A stretch of 64,000 nucleotides of DNA from Blautia sp. AF19-10LB (lineage in GTDB: Bacteria; Bacillota; Clostridia; Lachnospirales; Lachnospiraceae). Below are positions 53,818-63,883 of the stretch, one piece after another; positions within the stretch are counted from its first letter, which is position 1; the number at the start of each line of letters is the position of its first letter. The notes under the pieces are model-generated. The model was not told where the DNA came from and did no database searches. It was given only the letters and a program-made list of their open reading frames with translations. Both the position numbers and the translations under genes were made by a program. The stretch is taken from assembly GCF_003461245.1 (NCBI RefSeq), contig NZ_QTWS01000001.1:203496-267495 (forward strand). Reading direction: 5' to 3'.

Positions 53818-54962
53818 TAGATTTACAGGAATGCCGCAAGGAGATCGATGTCATCGACAAAGAGATCTTACGGTTATTTGAAAAACGAATGAAAGTCTGC
53901 GAGGATGTTGCAGAATACAAGATACATACAGGAAAGCAGGTACTTGACCCGAAGAGAGAACAGGACAAACTGGATGTTCTCAAGAATCAGGCACATGGAA
54001 GCTTCAACAGCCTTGGTGCGCAGGAGCTTTTTCAGCAGATCATGGCGATCAGCCGCAAACGCCAGTACCAGCTTCTGACCAAGAATGGTGTCGGAACAGA
54101 GCGAAACTACAAGATGGTCGACGAACTTCCGCTCAAAGATGTAAACGTTGTTTTTCAGGGAGTTGAGGGCGCATACAGCTATGCGGCCATGAGAGCATAT
54201 TTCCCGGAGGAGATCAACAGCTACCATGTCAAGACCTTCCGTGCAGCGATGGAGGAGGTTGCTTTTGGCAAGGCTGATTATGCAGTCCTTCCGATCGAGA
54301 ATTCCACAGAGGGGATCGTGACGGATATTTATGATCTTTTGACAGAATATCAGCTTTATATCGTCGGGGAGCAGGGGGTCCGCGTACAGCACGTGCTTCT
54401 GGGACTTCCGGGCGTGACCGTGGACGAGATCGACACCGTCTATTCCCATCCACAGGCACTTGCACAGTGTAAACATTATCTCGAAGAACATCCGTCATGG
54501 AAAACCGTCAAGGCAGAGAACACAGCAGCTTCAGCCAAGAGGATCAAGGAAGAGCAGAAGAGAAACCAGGCGGCGATCGCAAGCCGTGCAGCAGGCGAGC
54601 TCTACGGACTTTCTATCCTTGCCGAAAACATCTGCCACAATGATCAGAATGTGACACGTTTCATCATTGTCAGCAGTAAACCGATCTATGAGAAAAATGC
54701 AGGAAAGATCAGCGTATGCTTCGAACTGCCGCATGCAAGCGGTACTCTGTATCACATGCTGTCACATTTTATCTACAACAGCCTGAGCATGACAAAGATC
54801 GAGTCCAGACCGATCCCGGGACAGAACTGGAAATACCGTTTCTTTGTAGATTTCGAAGGAAACCTGGAAGATCCGGCGGTCAAAAATGCACTTCGAGGTC
54901 TTGAAGCAGAGGCGATCGGGGTACGTGTACTTGGAAATTACGGACAGCAGGAGGAAATATAA
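53814..54962 (+). CDS. pheA: Bifunctional chorismate mutase/prephenate dehydratase
   Basis: P-protein of 382 residues making phenylpyruvate from chorismate. It has an N-terminal AroQ-type mutase (LQECRKEIDVIDKEILRLFE), a central prephenate dehydratase (FQGVEGAYSYAAM, LPIENSTEGIV) and a C-terminal ACT-like regulatory domain beginning around KISVCFELPHASGTLYHML. The dehydratase substrate-binding TRFIIV motif is present. The start overlaps folC, and the DUF815 gene follows after 2 bp. Confidence 0.96.
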   Translation: MIDLQECRKEIDVIDKEILRLFEKRMKVCEDVAEYKIHTGKQVLDPKREQDKLDVLKNQAHGSFNSLGAQELFQQIMAISRKRQYQLLTKNGVGTERNYKMVDELPLKDVNVVFQGVEGAYSYAAMRAYFPEEINSYHVKTFRAAMEEVAFGKADYAVLPIENSTEGIVTDIYDLLTEYQLYIVGEQGVRVQHVLLGLPGVTVDEIDTVYSHPQALAQCKHYLEEHPSWKTVKAENTAASAKRIKEEQKRNQAAIASRAAGELYGLSILAENICHNDQNVTRFIIVSSKPIYEKNAGKISVCFELPHASGTLYHMLSHFIYNSLSMTKIESRPIPGQNWKYRFFVDFEGNLEDPAVKNALRGLEAEAIGVRVLGNYGQQEEI

Positions 54963-54964
54963 AA

Positions 54965-56272
54965 ATGACCAGAGTAAAAGAATGCGTATTATACAGAGGA
55001 TTTGAACATGGAGAGATCCTTGACAAGATGACAGCACTTATGGATGCCTGTGAGAAGTCAGCCGTAAACGCAAAAGAAATGGAAGAAGATTTCTATGAAT
55101 GTGTCAACGGTCTGATCGAGACAGCAGGTTCCTATGGATTTGCAGGAAACCTGTGGCACAATTATCTGACTCTGCTTCTTGTGAACAACGAGAATGCATT
55201 CAGCACCGCGAGCGAGATCCGTGGACATATCGACGGAAGCATCAATGAGCTGGCACTCCATGATTTTGCAATCTTCAAGGAACTGTATGATTTTGACCTG
55301 AATCTTCTGGACAAAGTATTCCATACTTCCTGCTGCGGTATCCTCTGCGACTATCAGGCACCGAAGGACAGTGGAAAGATGTTCAACAAACGTATCCGCG
55401 ACCGTATCTGCGAGATGAGCCGCACACTGGCAGCAGCCAAGGATACAAAGGAATTCATGGAAGATATGGTCCAGTTCTATAAGGATTTCGGCGTAGGCAA
55501 GCTGGGACTTCATAAGGCTTTCCGTATCGAGAAAGACGAGAATGGAAAAGCACAGATCGTTCCGATCACAAGGATCGCACATGTACGTCTGGATGACCTG
55601 GTAGGCTATGAGATCCCGAAACAGAAACTGATCGAAAACACAGAAGCATTTGTCCGAGGCAGAAAAGCAAACAACTGTCTGCTGTTCGGTGATGCAGGTA
55701 CAGGTAAATCCTCCAGTATCAAGGGAATCCTGAACCAGTATTATGATGAGGGACTTCGTATCATTGAAGCTTACAAGCATCAGTTCCAGGATCTGAACGA
55801 GATCATTGCTCAGATCAAGGACCGCAATTACAAGTTTATCATCTACATGGATGACCTTTCCTTCGAAGAATTTGAAATTGAATACAAATATCTGAAAGCT
55901 GTGATCGAAGGTGGTCTGGAGCGTAAACCGGACAATATTCTGATCTATGCGACCAGCAACCGTCGTCACCTTGTCCGCGAAAGAGCAGGGGACAAACTGG
56001 AAGTTGGAGATAGTGACGATATCCACTCCTCTGATACCGTACAGGAAAAACTTTCTCTGGTATATCGTTTTGGCGTTCGTATCTACTTCGGCGCACCGGA
56101 CCGCAAGGAATTCCACACGATCGTCAAGACACTGGCAGCCCGTCATGGCATCCAGATGCCGGAAGACCAGCTCCTTGCGGAAGCTGGCAAATGGGAGATC
56201 TCTCATGGAGGACTTACCGGAAGAACTGCACAGCAGTTTATTGATCACCTTCTCGGAAAAGAGGAAAACTAA
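54965..56272 (+). CDS. DUF815 AAA-type ATP-binding protein
   Basis: Protein of 435 residues. The C-terminal half is a DUF815-type AAA ATPase with Walker A LLFGDAGTGKSSSIKG near residue 240 and Walker B-like IIYMDDLSFEEFEIEY. The ATSNRRHLVRER region is characteristic. Its cellular role is not established. It sits between pheA and the polyphosphate genes, with tight spacing on both sides. Confidence 0.88.
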   Translation: MTRVKECVLYRGFEHGEILDKMTALMDACEKSAVNAKEMEEDFYECVNGLIETAGSYGFAGNLWHNYLTLLLVNNENAFSTASEIRGHIDGSINELALHDFAIFKELYDFDLNLLDKVFHTSCCGILCDYQAPKDSGKMFNKRIRDRICEMSRTLAAAKDTKEFMEDMVQFYKDFGVGKLGLHKAFRIEKDENGKAQIVPITRIAHVRLDDLVGYEIPKQKLIENTEAFVRGRKANNCLLFGDAGTGKSSSIKGILNQYYDEGLRIIEAYKHQFQDLNEIIAQIKDRNYKFIIYMDDLSFEEFEIEYKYLKAVIEGGLERKPDNILIYATSNRRHLVRERAGDKLEVGDSDDIHSSDTVQEKLSLVYRFGVRIYFGAPDRKEFHTIVKTLAARHGIQMPEDQLLAEAGKWEISHGGLTGRTAQQFIDHLLGKEEN

Positions 56273-56298
56273 TAGATAAGCAGGAAGGGGTATGGGAT

Positions 56299-57834
56299 AT
56301 GGCAATTACAACATTTGCAGCGATTGATATCGGTTCTTATGAGATCAGCATGAAGATCTTTGAGTTTTCCAAAAAGATCGGATTCCGTCAGCTGAACGAT
56401 GTAAGATACCGCCTGGAGATCGGAAAGGGAGCCTATTCATCGGGAAGACTGGAACCTGAGATCGTGGATGCGATCTGTGGGATCTTGAAGGATTTTGACA
56501 AGATGATGAAGGAATTCGGAGTTTCCGATTATCGTGCCTGTGCGACCAGTGCATTCCGTGAGATGGTAAATCCGCTGATCGTTCAGGAACAGATCTACCG
56601 CCGTACAGGGATCCATGTAGAGATCCTCAGCAATGCCGAGCAGCATTTTCTGGGCTACAAATCGATCGCGGCAAAAGAATCCAGCTTCAAAAAGATGATC
56701 CAGAAGGGAACTGCGATCCTGGATGTCGGAGGCGGCGGGCTGCAGGTGTCTCTTTTTGACAAGGATGCACTTGTAACAACACAGAGCCTCAAGATGGGAA
56801 GCATGCGTATCCGTGAACGGCTCAAAGAACTTGAGAAGACCACGACGCATTACGACCAGCTGATCATGGAATTTATCCGAAATGACCTAACCGCTTTTCA
56901 GCGGCTGTATCTGAAAGACCGGGAGATCAAAAATGTGATCCTGATGGGGGATTTTCTTGCAGATACGATCTTTCAGGAGCATATCGGAGAACATATCCTC
57001 ACAATGGAAGAGTTTGGGAAGCATTATGAGGAAACGGTATACAAGACAGAGCAGGCACTGGCAGATGAGATGGGGATCGATCTGGAGTATGCGTCCCTGA
57101 TCGTTCCGACGATGGTCATCTGCAAAAACTTCATCGACATTTTCCAGGCAGAAGCAGTCTGGGTTCCGGGAGTTTCTCTTCTTGATGGAATTGCCTACGA
57201 TTACGGAGAAAAGAAGAAGTTCATCAAGAGCGCCCACAATTTCGAAAATGACATTCTGGTTGCTTCCAGAAACATTGCCAAACGCTATTCCAGCGGCAAA
57301 AACCATATCCAGGGCACAACGGATATCGCACTGACGATCTTTGACAGCATGAAGAAAGTCCACGGTATGGGTGCAAGAGAACGTCTTCTTCTCCAGATCG
57401 CCGTACAGCTCCATGACTGCGGTAAATACATCAGCATGGGCGATGTGGCAGAGTGTTCTTACCGCATCATCATGGCGACCGAGATCATCGGACTTTCCAC
57501 AGAAGAGCGAAGAGTCATTGCCAGCGCGGTACGTTATAATACGACAGAATTCGTTTATTATGGAAATTATGACGATGGTCCGGGACTCGACAAGGAACGT
57601 TATCTTCTGGTAGCGAAACTGACCGCGATCCTTCGCCTTGCGAATGCCATGGACCGCAGCCATTATCAGAAAGTGCAGGGGCTCAAGGCTGTGCTCAAAG
57701 ACAGAGAACTGCAGCTTATGATCGACTCCAGCCGTGACATTTCTCTGGAACTTGGACTTCTCAAGGACAAAGTAGCGTTCTTTGAGGAAGTCTTTGGAAT
57801 ACATCTTGTGCTGAAACGCCGCCGCAGAGCGTAG
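56299..57834 (+). CDS. ppx: Ppx/GppA-family exopolyphosphatase with HD domain
   Basis: Protein of 511 residues that should remove phosphate from polyphosphate or pppGpp. The ASKHA-type N-terminal part has FAAIDIGSYEISMKIFE and ILDVGGGGLQVSLF. A C-terminal HD-like domain carries VQLHDCGKYISMG. It is 12 bp upstream of ppk1, so synthesis and breakdown of polyphosphate are encoded together. Confidence 0.9.
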   Translation: MAITTFAAIDIGSYEISMKIFEFSKKIGFRQLNDVRYRLEIGKGAYSSGRLEPEIVDAICGILKDFDKMMKEFGVSDYRACATSAFREMVNPLIVQEQIYRRTGIHVEILSNAEQHFLGYKSIAAKESSFKKMIQKGTAILDVGGGGLQVSLFDKDALVTTQSLKMGSMRIRERLKELEKTTTHYDQLIMEFIRNDLTAFQRLYLKDREIKNVILMGDFLADTIFQEHIGEHILTMEEFGKHYEETVYKTEQALADEMGIDLEYASLIVPTMVICKNFIDIFQAEAVWVPGVSLLDGIAYDYGEKKKFIKSAHNFENDILVASRNIAKRYSSGKNHIQGTTDIALTIFDSMKKVHGMGARERLLLQIAVQLHDCGKYISMGDVAECSYRIIMATEIIGLSTEERRVIASAVRYNTTEFVYYGNYDDGPGLDKERYLLVAKLTAILRLANAMDRSHYQKVQGLKAVLKDRELQLMIDSSRDISLELGLLKDKVAFFEEVFGIHLVLKRRRRA

Positions 57835-57846
57835 AGGAGGAAAAAT

Positions 57847-60000
57847 ATGGATTTAAGTAAATTTGAAAAACCGGAATACTATGTAAACAGGGAATTAAGC
57901 TGGCTGAAATTCGATGAGAGAGTCTTGAGCGAAGCCAGGGATAAATCCCTCCCCCTGTTTGAAAGACTGAAATTCTTAAGCATCACCTCTTCAAACCTGG
58001 ATGAGTTTTTTATGGTGCGTGTCGCATCCCTCAAGGATCAGGTGCATGCAGGTTACAAGAAAAAAGACATCGCAGGAATGACCTCCGAAGAACAGCTCCG
58101 TGAGATCAGCAAACAGACACATGAGCTGGTAAAAGTACAGTATAGCACCTTCAACCGTTCTGTCCTTCCGGCACTTGAGAAAGTGGGACTTCACCTGATT
58201 GCAGAGCATGAGGATCTGAACCAGAAACAGCAGGAATTTGTTGACCGGTATTTCGAGGACAATGTGTATCCGGTACTGACTCCGATGGCCATGGATTCTT
58301 CCAGACCATTTCCACTCATCCGCAATAAGACTCTGAATATCGGCGCACTGATCGCCAAGAAAAATAACAAAAAACATACCAAAGAGCTGGAATTTGCCAC
58401 CGTTCAGGTGCCTTCTGTACTTCCAAGGATCGTAGAGATCCCTTCCGCAAAAAAAGGCGACCGTACCGTGATCCTTCTGGAAGAGATCATTGAGCGCAAT
58501 ATCGGCAAGCTTTTCCTGAGCAATGATGTTGTCTGCGCGCATCCGTACCGTATCATGCGTAATGCGGACCTCACGATCGACGAAGATGAGGCAGAGGATC
58601 TTCTGGTAGAGATCCAGAAACAGCTCAAGAAACGCCAGTGGGGCGAGGTCATCCGACTTGAGGCAGAAGAAAAGATGGATGCACGTCTTCTTGATATCCT
58701 CAAGAAAGAATTTGAGATCAAGGAAGCAGATATTTACAGCATCAATGGACCGCTGGATCTTACCATGCTGATGAAACTTTATGGACTGGAAGGCTTTGAC
58801 GAGTACAAGAGCCCGAAACATACACCGGCACCTGTGCCGCAGTTCCAGAATGACAAGGATATCTTTGAGGTGATCCGCGAGGGAGATGTCTTCCTGCATC
58901 ATCCATATATGAGCTTTGATCCGGTCGTAGATTTCGTGCGCCAGGCAGCGAAGGATCCTGGTGTCCTCGCGATCAAGCAGACACTTTACCGCGTCAGCGG
59001 CCATTCACCGATCATCGCAGCGCTTGCACAGGCAGCAGAAAATGGTAAACAGGTTTCCGTACTGGTGGAACTGAAGGCCAGATTCGACGAGGAAAATAAC
59101 ATCGTCTGGGCAAAAATGCTCGAAAAAGCCGGCTGTCATGTAATCTACGGTCTTGTCGGTCTCAAGACACACAGCAAGATCACTCTGGTCGTTCGAAGAG
59201 AAGAGACCGGCATCCGCCGTTATGTGCATCTGGCAACCGGTAACTACAACGATTCCACAGCCAAACTTTATACAGACTGCGGTATCTTTACCTGCGATGA
59301 ACGTTTCGGAGAGGATGCGACGGCTGCATTCAACATGCTTTCCGGTTATTCTGAGCCAAAGCGCTGGAACCGTCTGATCGTCGCACCGATCTGGATGAAA
59401 AACCGTTTCCTGCAGATGATCGAGAGAGAAGCAGAACATGCGAAACAAGGACTTCCGGCATGCATTGTTGCCAAGATGAACTCTTTATGTGACCCGGCGA
59501 TCATTTCAGCTCTTTATCATGCTTCTTCCTGCGGCGTGCAGATCTATCTTCTGGTACGAGGCATCTGCTGCATGAAAGTGGGAATCCCGGGAGTGAGCGA
59601 AAACATCCATGTGCGCTCCATCGTCGGAGAATTCCTGGAACACAGCAGGATCTTTTACTTCCAGAATGGCGGAGCTGAGGAGATCTACATGGGAAGTGCA
59701 GACTGGATGCCGCGAAATCTGGACCGCCGTGTCGAGATCGTATTCCCGGTAGAGGATGAGCAGATCAAGAAAGAGATCAAGCACATCCTGGATCTGGAAT
59801 TCCGTGACAATGTAAAGGCACATCTGCTTCAGCCTGATGGAACGTATGAGAAACAGGACAAGAGAGGCAAAACTCTCATCAATTCTCAGATGGAATTCTG
59901 CGCAGAAGCACAGAAAAAAGCAAAAAAACAGAAAAAAGCCGAGAAAAACCATTCCAGAGTGTTCATCCCGGCAGAGCCGGTCAAAGATCCGGAAGAATAA
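57847..60000 (+). CDS. ppk1: Polyphosphate kinase 1
   Basis: PPK1 of 717 residues, polymerising the gamma-phosphate of ATP into polyphosphate. The N-terminal domain starts YVNRELSWLKFDERVL. The two phospholipase D-like catalytic domains contain VGLKTHSKITLVVRRE (phospho-accepting histidine region) and YVHLATGNYND. A lysine-rich tail follows the last domain. The length is normal. AGGAGG precedes ATG 57847, and it is paired with ppx. Confidence 0.96.
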   Translation: MDLSKFEKPEYYVNRELSWLKFDERVLSEARDKSLPLFERLKFLSITSSNLDEFFMVRVASLKDQVHAGYKKKDIAGMTSEEQLREISKQTHELVKVQYSTFNRSVLPALEKVGLHLIAEHEDLNQKQQEFVDRYFEDNVYPVLTPMAMDSSRPFPLIRNKTLNIGALIAKKNNKKHTKELEFATVQVPSVLPRIVEIPSAKKGDRTVILLEEIIERNIGKLFLSNDVVCAHPYRIMRNADLTIDEDEAEDLLVEIQKQLKKRQWGEVIRLEAEEKMDARLLDILKKEFEIKEADIYSINGPLDLTMLMKLYGLEGFDEYKSPKHTPAPVPQFQNDKDIFEVIREGDVFLHHPYMSFDPVVDFVRQAAKDPGVLAIKQTLYRVSGHSPIIAALAQAAENGKQVSVLVELKARFDEENNIVWAKMLEKAGCHVIYGLVGLKTHSKITLVVRREETGIRRYVHLATGNYNDSTAKLYTDCGIFTCDERFGEDATAAFNMLSGYSEPKRWNRLIVAPIWMKNRFLQMIEREAEHAKQGLPACIVAKMNSLCDPAIISALYHASSCGVQIYLLVRGICCMKVGIPGVSENIHVRSIVGEFLEHSRIFYFQNGGAEEIYMGSADWMPRNLDRRVEIVFPVEDEQIKKEIKHILDLEFRDNVKAHLLQPDGTYEKQDKRGKTLINSQMEFCAEAQKKAKKQKKAEKNHSRVFIPAEPVKDPEE

Positions 60001-60044
60001 AAAAGTTCTGGATAACAAATAAACTTTACGAGGGGAAAGAGATT

Positions 60045-61181
60045 ATGAGCAACGAAAAACAAAGCTTTCTGAAGCGGAAGAACGTGATCATATCGTTCAA
60101 ACGCTACGGGATCGATGCGATGGGTTCCATGGCACTGGGACTTTTTGCGTCACTTCTGATCGGTACGATCATCAACACCATAGGGCAGAATGTATGCCCG
60201 GGAAGTTTCGTTTCAGAGAAGCTTCTGGAGATCGGTGGTTATGCGACCAGTGTGACAGGTGCTGCGATGGCACTTGCGATCGGTCATGCGCTCCAGGCAC
60301 CGCCGCTGGTCATGTATTCCTTGTGTGCAGTAGGAGCTGCCTGCAATGCGATCGGCGGTTCCGGCGGACCACTGGCAGTATTTTTTGTGGCAGTCATCAC
60401 CTGTGAGATCGGAAAACTGGTTTCCAAGGAGACAAAGATCGACATCATCGTGACACCGGCAGTCACCGTGATCGTTGGCGTAGTTCTGGCGATGCTTCTG
60501 GCACCTGTATGCAAGAGTGTCTGCGATGCACTTGGTTCCTTTATCGGATGGGCAACAGATCTAAGACCGTTCTGGATGGGGATCATCGTATCGGTAGTAG
60601 TTGGAGTTGTCCTGACACTTCCGATCAGTTCGGCTGCGATCTGTGCCGCAATCGGCATCAGCGGCGGGGCAGTCCTCGTCGGTATTGCGGATGGCAGCGT
60701 GACAATGGAAGTCTGGAACGGACTGGCACTGGCAGGCGGAGCAGCAACTGCAGGATGCTGTGCACATATGCTCGGTTTCGCGATCTTGAGCTTTCCAGAT
60801 AACGGGATCGGCGGGTTTGTTGCACAGGGACTGGGAACTTCCATGCTCCAGGTTCCGAACCTGATGAAAAAACCAGTTCTCTGGCTCCCTCCGGTCATCA
60901 CTTCTGCGATCACCGGACCGATCGCAACCTGCGTGTTCCATATGCGGAACAATGGCCCTGCGATCTCATCCGGAATGGGAACTTCCGGTCTGGTAGGACC
61001 GATCGGCGTGATCACAGGATGGGCACAGATGCCGGAAGGCTATACAACGGGAGCGTTTGACTGGGTCGGAATGATCCTGATCTGTTTTGTGCTTCCATTA
61101 CTCATTACCTGGGTGATCGGCAAGATCTTCCGTGCAAAAGGGATCATCAAGCCGGGAGATCTCAAGATCGATCTCGGCTGA
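60045..61181 (+). CDS. PTS_EIIC_2-type (PfoR-like) membrane protein
   Basis: Polytopic membrane protein of 378 residues with about nine helices. GIDAMGSMALGLFASLLIGT and the glycine-rich MGTSGLVGPIGVITGW belong to the PTS_EIIC_2/PfoR-type family. No EIIA or EIIB domain or gene is adjacent, so sugar phosphotransfer is doubtful; the substrate is unknown. It is followed by a strong terminator. Confidence 0.82.
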   Translation: MSNEKQSFLKRKNVIISFKRYGIDAMGSMALGLFASLLIGTIINTIGQNVCPGSFVSEKLLEIGGYATSVTGAAMALAIGHALQAPPLVMYSLCAVGAACNAIGGSGGPLAVFFVAVITCEIGKLVSKETKIDIIVTPAVTVIVGVVLAMLLAPVCKSVCDALGSFIGWATDLRPFWMGIIVSVVVGVVLTLPISSAAICAAIGISGGAVLVGIADGSVTMEVWNGLALAGGAATAGCCAHMLGFAILSFPDNGIGGFVAQGLGTSMLQVPNLMKKPVLWLPPVITSAITGPIATCVFHMRNNGPAISSGMGTSGLVGPIGVITGWAQMPEGYTTGAFDWVGMILICFVLPLLITWVIGKIFRAKGIIKPGDLKIDLG

Positions 61182-61217
61182 TCTGCACAGGATACAGATC
61201 ATCTGAATGAAAGAGGA

Positions 61218-61262
61218 CAGGGCTGCTGCCGCAGTTTCATGCGGAAAACAGCCCTGCTTTTT
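61218..61262 (+). terminator. Terminator of the PTS-like gene
   Basis: Outer stem CAGGGCTG with CAGCCCTG enclosing a smaller GCCGCA/TGCGG hairpin, then TTTTT. Confidence 0.88.
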
Positions 61263-61301
61263 CAGTTTTTCAAAAAAATTTAAAAAAATTAAAAAAAGTA
61301 C

Positions 61302-61330
61302 TTGCATTTTTGAAAACACTGGTATATACT
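61302..61330 (+). promoter_or_regulatory. Promoter of the tRNA-Glu array
   Basis: TTGCAT (61302-61307), 17-bp spacer, TATACT (61325-61330). Confidence 0.82.
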
Positions 61331-61369
61331 AAGCAAGTCGGTTGCGAACAGAGATCGACAGAGCAGTAT

Positions 61370-61441
61370 GGCCAGTTGGTCAAGGGGTTAAGACGTCGCC
61401 CTCTCACGGCGAAAACACGGGTTCGATTCCCGTACTGGCTG
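61370..61441 (+). tRNA. tRNA-Glu(CTC), copy 1
   Basis: A 72-nt tRNA with acceptor GGCCAGT/ACTGGCT (first pair G-T), discriminator G, and anticodon loop CTCTCAC giving CTC (Glu, GAG). T-arm GGTTCGATTCC is present. CCA is not encoded. Confidence 0.92.
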
Positions 61442-61518
61442 CTTGAGAAGTTTTGCTTCTCGAATCAAACTACATATTCATCTGTCGAGGTGAGAATGAA
61501 GAATCGGCAGAGCAGCGT

Positions 61519-61590
61519 GGCCAGTTGGTCAAGGGGTTAAGACGTCGCCCTCTCACGGCGAAAACACGGGTTCGATTCCCGTACTGGCTG
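61519..61590 (+). tRNA. tRNA-Glu(CTC), copy 2
   Basis: Sequence identical to copy 1 through the tRNA, anticodon CTC. No separate promoter of clear quality is seen in the spacer, so the three are probably one transcript. Confidence 0.92.
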
Positions 61591-61667
61591 CTTGAGAAGT
61601 TTTGCTTCTCGAATCAAACTACATATACATCTGTCGAGGTGAGAATGAAGAATCGGCAGAGCAGCGT

Positions 61668-61739
61668 GGCCAGTTGGTCAAGGGGTTAAGACGTCGCCCT
61701 CTCACGGCGAAAACACGGGTTCGATTCCCGTACTGGCTG
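61668..61739 (+). tRNA. tRNA-Glu(CTC), copy 3
   Basis: Identical to copies 1 and 2, anticodon CTC. The repeat unit ends here and the array terminator follows. Confidence 0.92.
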
Positions 61740-61745
61740 CTTAAG

Positions 61746-61778
61746 AATAATCAGAGTTTTCTCTGGTTATTTTTTTTT
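61746..61778 (+). terminator. Terminator of the tRNA-Glu array
   Basis: 11-bp stem (AATAATCAGAG with CTCTGGTTATT, one G-T pair), TTTT loop, long T-run. Confidence 0.9.
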
Positions 61779-61817
61779 CCAAATCTATCGAAGAATATCG
61801 AATCCCCAAAAACTGTC

Positions 61818-61846
61818 TTGAAAAATTCAGAAGGATACGGTATGAT
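61818..61846 (+). promoter_or_regulatory. Promoter of the topoisomerase operon
   Basis: TTGAAA (61818-61823), 17-bp spacer, TATGAT (61841-61846). The leader contains the hairpin GTTACTGT with ACAGTAAC (61873-61899). Confidence 0.78.
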
Positions 61847-61931
61847 ATAGAACAAATGTTTGAGTATCAGGCGTTACTGTTCACTCCGTTCACAGTAACT
61901 ATCAGGCTCCGAATGGAGCATAAGAAAGGAA

Positions 61932-63869
61932 ATGAATATACCCATGGCAAAAAAGCAAACCTATGATGCTGGCAGTATCTCGGTTCTGGAAGGACTGGAG
62001 GCAGTCCGGAAACGACCGGGTATGTATATTGGAAGTGTATCCCGCAAGGGACTGAATCATCTGATCTATGAGATCGTAGACAATGCAGTAGATGAGCACC
62101 TTGCCGGATATTGCAGTGAGATCCATGTGACACTGGAGAAGGACGGTTCCGCGACCGTAACAGATAACGGACGAGGAATCCCGGTAGATATGCATGAGAA
62201 AGGAATGTCCGCGGAGCGTCTTGTCTTTACGACCCTGCATGCAGGCGGCAAGTTCGACAATGCCGCATACAAGACCAGCGGCGGTCTCCACGGTGTCGGT
62301 TCCTCTGTTGTCAATGCGCTTTCTACTTATCTGGATATCAAGATCAGCAGGGATGGATATGTACATCATGACCACTATGAAAGAGGAATCCCGACCATCG
62401 AACTGGAGGAGGGGCTTCTCCCGAAACTTGGACGCACGAAGGCGACCGGAACCTGCATCAATTTCCTTCCGGACCCGGAGATCTTTGAGAAGACCCGTTT
62501 CTCTGCAACAGAGGTCAAGAGCCGTCTCCATGAGACAGCATACCTGAATCCTGCCCTGACGATCTATTTCGAGGATCTGCGCGGTGCGGAGCCGGAGAAA
62601 CTGGAATACCATGAGCCGGAGGGGATCATCGGATACATCCGTGATCTGAACCACAGTTCTGAGGCACTTCATGAGCCGGTCTACCTCAAGGGAGAGGCAG
62701 ACGGCATCCAGGTAGAGGTGGCTTTCCAGTACACCAGTGATTTCCGCGAGAATGTTCTGGGCTTCTGTAATAACATCTACAATGCAGAGGGCGGTACACA
62801 CCTGACAGGATTTAAGACAACTTTTACGACTGTCATGAACAGTTATGCGCGAGAGATCGGTGTCATCAAGGACAAGGATCCGAATTTTACAGGAGCAGAT
62901 ATCCGAAATGGAATGACAGCAGTTGTTTCCATCAAACACCCTGCACCGAGATTCGAAGGACAGACTAAGACAAAACTCGACAACCAGGATGCTGCCAAAG
63001 CGACAGGCAAGGTCCTGGGCGAGCAGCTTGTCCTCTATTTTGACAGAAATCTGGAGACACTCAAGGCGATCCTTTCCTGTGCAGAGAAGGCAGCCAAGAT
63101 CCGCAAGACCGAGGAGAGAGCCAAGACAAACCTTCTGACCAAGCAGAAATATTCCTTTGATTCCAATGGCAAGCTTGCCAACTGTGAGAAGAAAGATCCA
63201 TCCCAGTGTGAGATATTTATCGTAGAGGGAGATTCCGCAGGCGGTTCTGCCAAGACAGCCAGAAATCGTAATTATCAGGCGATCCTTCCGATCCGTGGTA
63301 AGATCCTCAACGTTGAGAAGGCAACGATCGACAAGGTTCTTGCCAATGCAGAGATCAAGACGATGATCAATGCGTTTGGATGCGGTTTTTCCGAAGGATA
63401 CGGCAACGACTTTGATATCAGCAAGCTCCGTTATGACAAGATCGTGATCATGGCCGATGCCGATGTCGATGGTGCACATATTTCGACACTTCTTCTGACA
63501 CTGTTTTATCGTTTTATGCCGGAACTGATCTATGAGGGGCATGTCTATATCGCAATGCCGCCTCTCTACAAGGCAATGCCGAAAAAAGGCCCGGAAGAAT
63601 ATCTTTACGACGACAAGGCACTGGAGAAATACCGTAAGGCGCACAAACCGGGCAGCTTTACGCTCCAGCGATACAAAGGTCTTGGAGAGATGGATGCAGA
63701 ACAGCTCTGGGAGACAACGCTGAACCCGGAGACAAGAAGGATGAAGCGTGTGGAGATCGAGGACGCGCGTCTGGCATCCAGCGTGACAGAGATTCTTATG
63801 GGAAGCGAAGTACCGCCGCGTAAGGCGTTCATTTACGAACATGCAGCAGACGCGGAACTTGACATCTAA
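61932..63869 (+). CDS. parE: Type II topoisomerase B subunit (ParE/GyrB)
   Basis: ATPase subunit of a type IIA topoisomerase, 645 residues, acting with the A subunit that follows. The GHKL ATP site is [15 protein letters not shown], with [17 protein letters not shown] and [16 protein letters not shown]. The TOPRIM domain has [17 protein letters not shown] and [11 protein letters not shown]. Absence of a nearby dnaA/recF and the ParE-ParC order favour topoisomerase IV over gyrase, but sequence alone does not settle it. ATG 61932 is very close to its AAGGA; ATG 61944 (MAKKQTY) is an alternative start. Confidence 0.9.
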   Translation: MNIPMAKKQTYDAGSISVLEGLEAVRKRPGMYIGSVSRKGLNHLIYEIVDNAVDEHLAGYCSEIHVTLEKDGSATVTDNGRGIPVDMHEKGMSAERLVFTTLHAGGKFDNAAYKTSGGLHGVGSSVVNALSTYLDIKISRDGYVHHDHYERGIPTIELEEGLLPKLGRTKATGTCINFLPDPEIFEKTRFSATEVKSRLHETAYLNPALTIYFEDLRGAEPEKLEYHEPEGIIGYIRDLNHSSEALHEPVYLKGEADGIQVEVAFQYTSDFRENVLGFCNNIYNAEGGTHLTGFKTTFTTVMNSYAREIGVIKDKDPNFTGADIRNGMTAVVSIKHPAPRFEGQTKTKLDNQDAAKATGKVLGEQLVLYFDRNLETLKAILSCAEKAAKIRKTEERAKTNLLTKQKYSFDSNGKLANCEKKDPSQCEIFIVEGDSAGGSAKTARNRNYQAILPIRGKILNVEKATIDKVLANAEIKTMINAFGCGFSEGYGNDFDISKLRYDKIVIMADADVDGAHISTLLLTLFYRFMPELIYEGHVYIAMPPLYKAMPKKGPEEYLYDDKALEKYRKAHKPGSFTLQRYKGLGEMDAEQLWETTLNPETRRMKRVEIEDARLASSVTEILMGSEVPPRKAFIYEHAADAELDI

Positions 63870-63883
63870 GGAAGGGATTTTTT

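Larger units (their letters stand above)
61370..61739 (+). repeat. 149-bp tandem repeat carrying tRNA-Glu
   Basis: The start-to-start distance of the three tRNAs is exactly 149 bp, and the spacers are almost identical. Each spacer holds a GAGAAG with CTTCTC hairpin. This points to recent local duplication or homogenisation. Confidence 0.9.

Noticed and set aside
61370..61739. 149-bp periodic repeats as a possible CRISPR array
   Set aside because: Each unit contains a full tRNA, the spacers are identical rather than unique, and no cas genes are present.
61310..61850. Repeated short open frames over the tRNA-Glu array
   Set aside because: They arise from translating the tRNA genes and their duplicated spacers; no ribosome sites and no protein-like composition.
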